Shown: positions 63,973 to 64,000 of the stretch, piece after piece
Numbering within the stretch: position 1 is the first letter of the stretch
Layout of the letters: every line of letters starts with the position of its first letter
NCBI GenBank assembly: GCA_002077065.1
Contig: NAJO01000006.1
Coordinates: 1,178,001 to 1,242,000, forward strand
Reading direction: 5' to 3'
Length of the DNA stretch: 64,000 bases
From: Cryoendolithus antarcticus
Taxonomy: Eukaryota > Ascomycota > Dothideomycetes > Cladosporiales > Cladosporiaceae
The notes under the pieces: model-generated
Told to the model about the DNA's origin: nothing
What the model saw: only the letters and a program-made list of their open reading frames with translations
Database searches by the model: none
Made by a program: the position numbers and the translations under genes

Positions 63973-64000
63973 GTATGATAAGAGCATACAGCCATCTTGG

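Overview
This window is a gene-dense stretch of a filamentous ascomycete genome (Pezizomycotina, most likely a Dothideomycete; I cannot name the genus). The reasons are short introns of about 50-70 bases with GTRNGT donors and CTRAC/CTGAC branch sites, compact 300-900 base intergenic gaps, genes on both strands, roughly balanced GC content, and fungal families such as a GPI-anchored GH5 exo-glucanase, a UPF0658 Golgi protein, an Ngg1/Ada3-type SAGA subunit and a mucin-like wall protein. No CRISPR, operon or bacterial feature is present. I recognised no tRNA, 5S rRNA or transposon by eye.

Layout. 0-1 kb: 5' part of a membrane protein of the PA-TM-RING type running off the left edge. 2.3-7.8 kb: RPB1, the largest subunit of RNA polymerase II, head-to-head with SWD1 of COMPASS (8.5-10 kb). 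10.8-17 kb: three tandem same-strand paralogous atypical protein kinases, the third frameshifted. 17.5-23.6 kb: a single-pass membrane protein, a MIZ/SP-RING protein and TAF9. 23.8-25.6 kb: a decayed and an intact copy of an unrecognised Cys-containing acidic protein. 26-31.5 kb: a small hypothetical gene, FRG1-like protein, zinc alcohol dehydrogenase and a disordered protein. 32.4-41 kb: MFS transporter, THG1, PPP4R2, an SDR and a transcription factor with half a zinc cluster. 42.8-44.5 kb: Ser/Thr-rich secreted protein. 45-52.8 kb: a scattered and tandem family of unrecognised acidic helical proteins (one at 45 kb, then four in a row at 49.3-52.8 kb), interrupted by a UPF0658 Golgi protein and a SET protein. 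53-64 kb: Pxa1-type peroxisomal ABC transporter, Ada3, GNAT acetyltransferase, exo-beta-1,3-glucanase, and the start of a Rho guanine nucleotide exchange factor leaving the right edge.

The conserved genes are mostly nuclear transcription and chromatin factors (RPB1, SWD1, TAF9, ADA3, PPP4R2, SP-RING, SET). They alternate with two lineage-specific paralog clusters that show duplication and decay: the kinase trio and the acidic protein family. These clusters are the most novel content. In the acidic family three of five copies carry one in-frame stop each; in one of them an ungapped alignment puts the stop exactly opposite a tryptophan of the neighbouring paralog. No function can be assigned to that family from sequence alone. 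Gene models with introns were derived by eye from splice motifs and homology between paralogs; exon limits are given in each entry.
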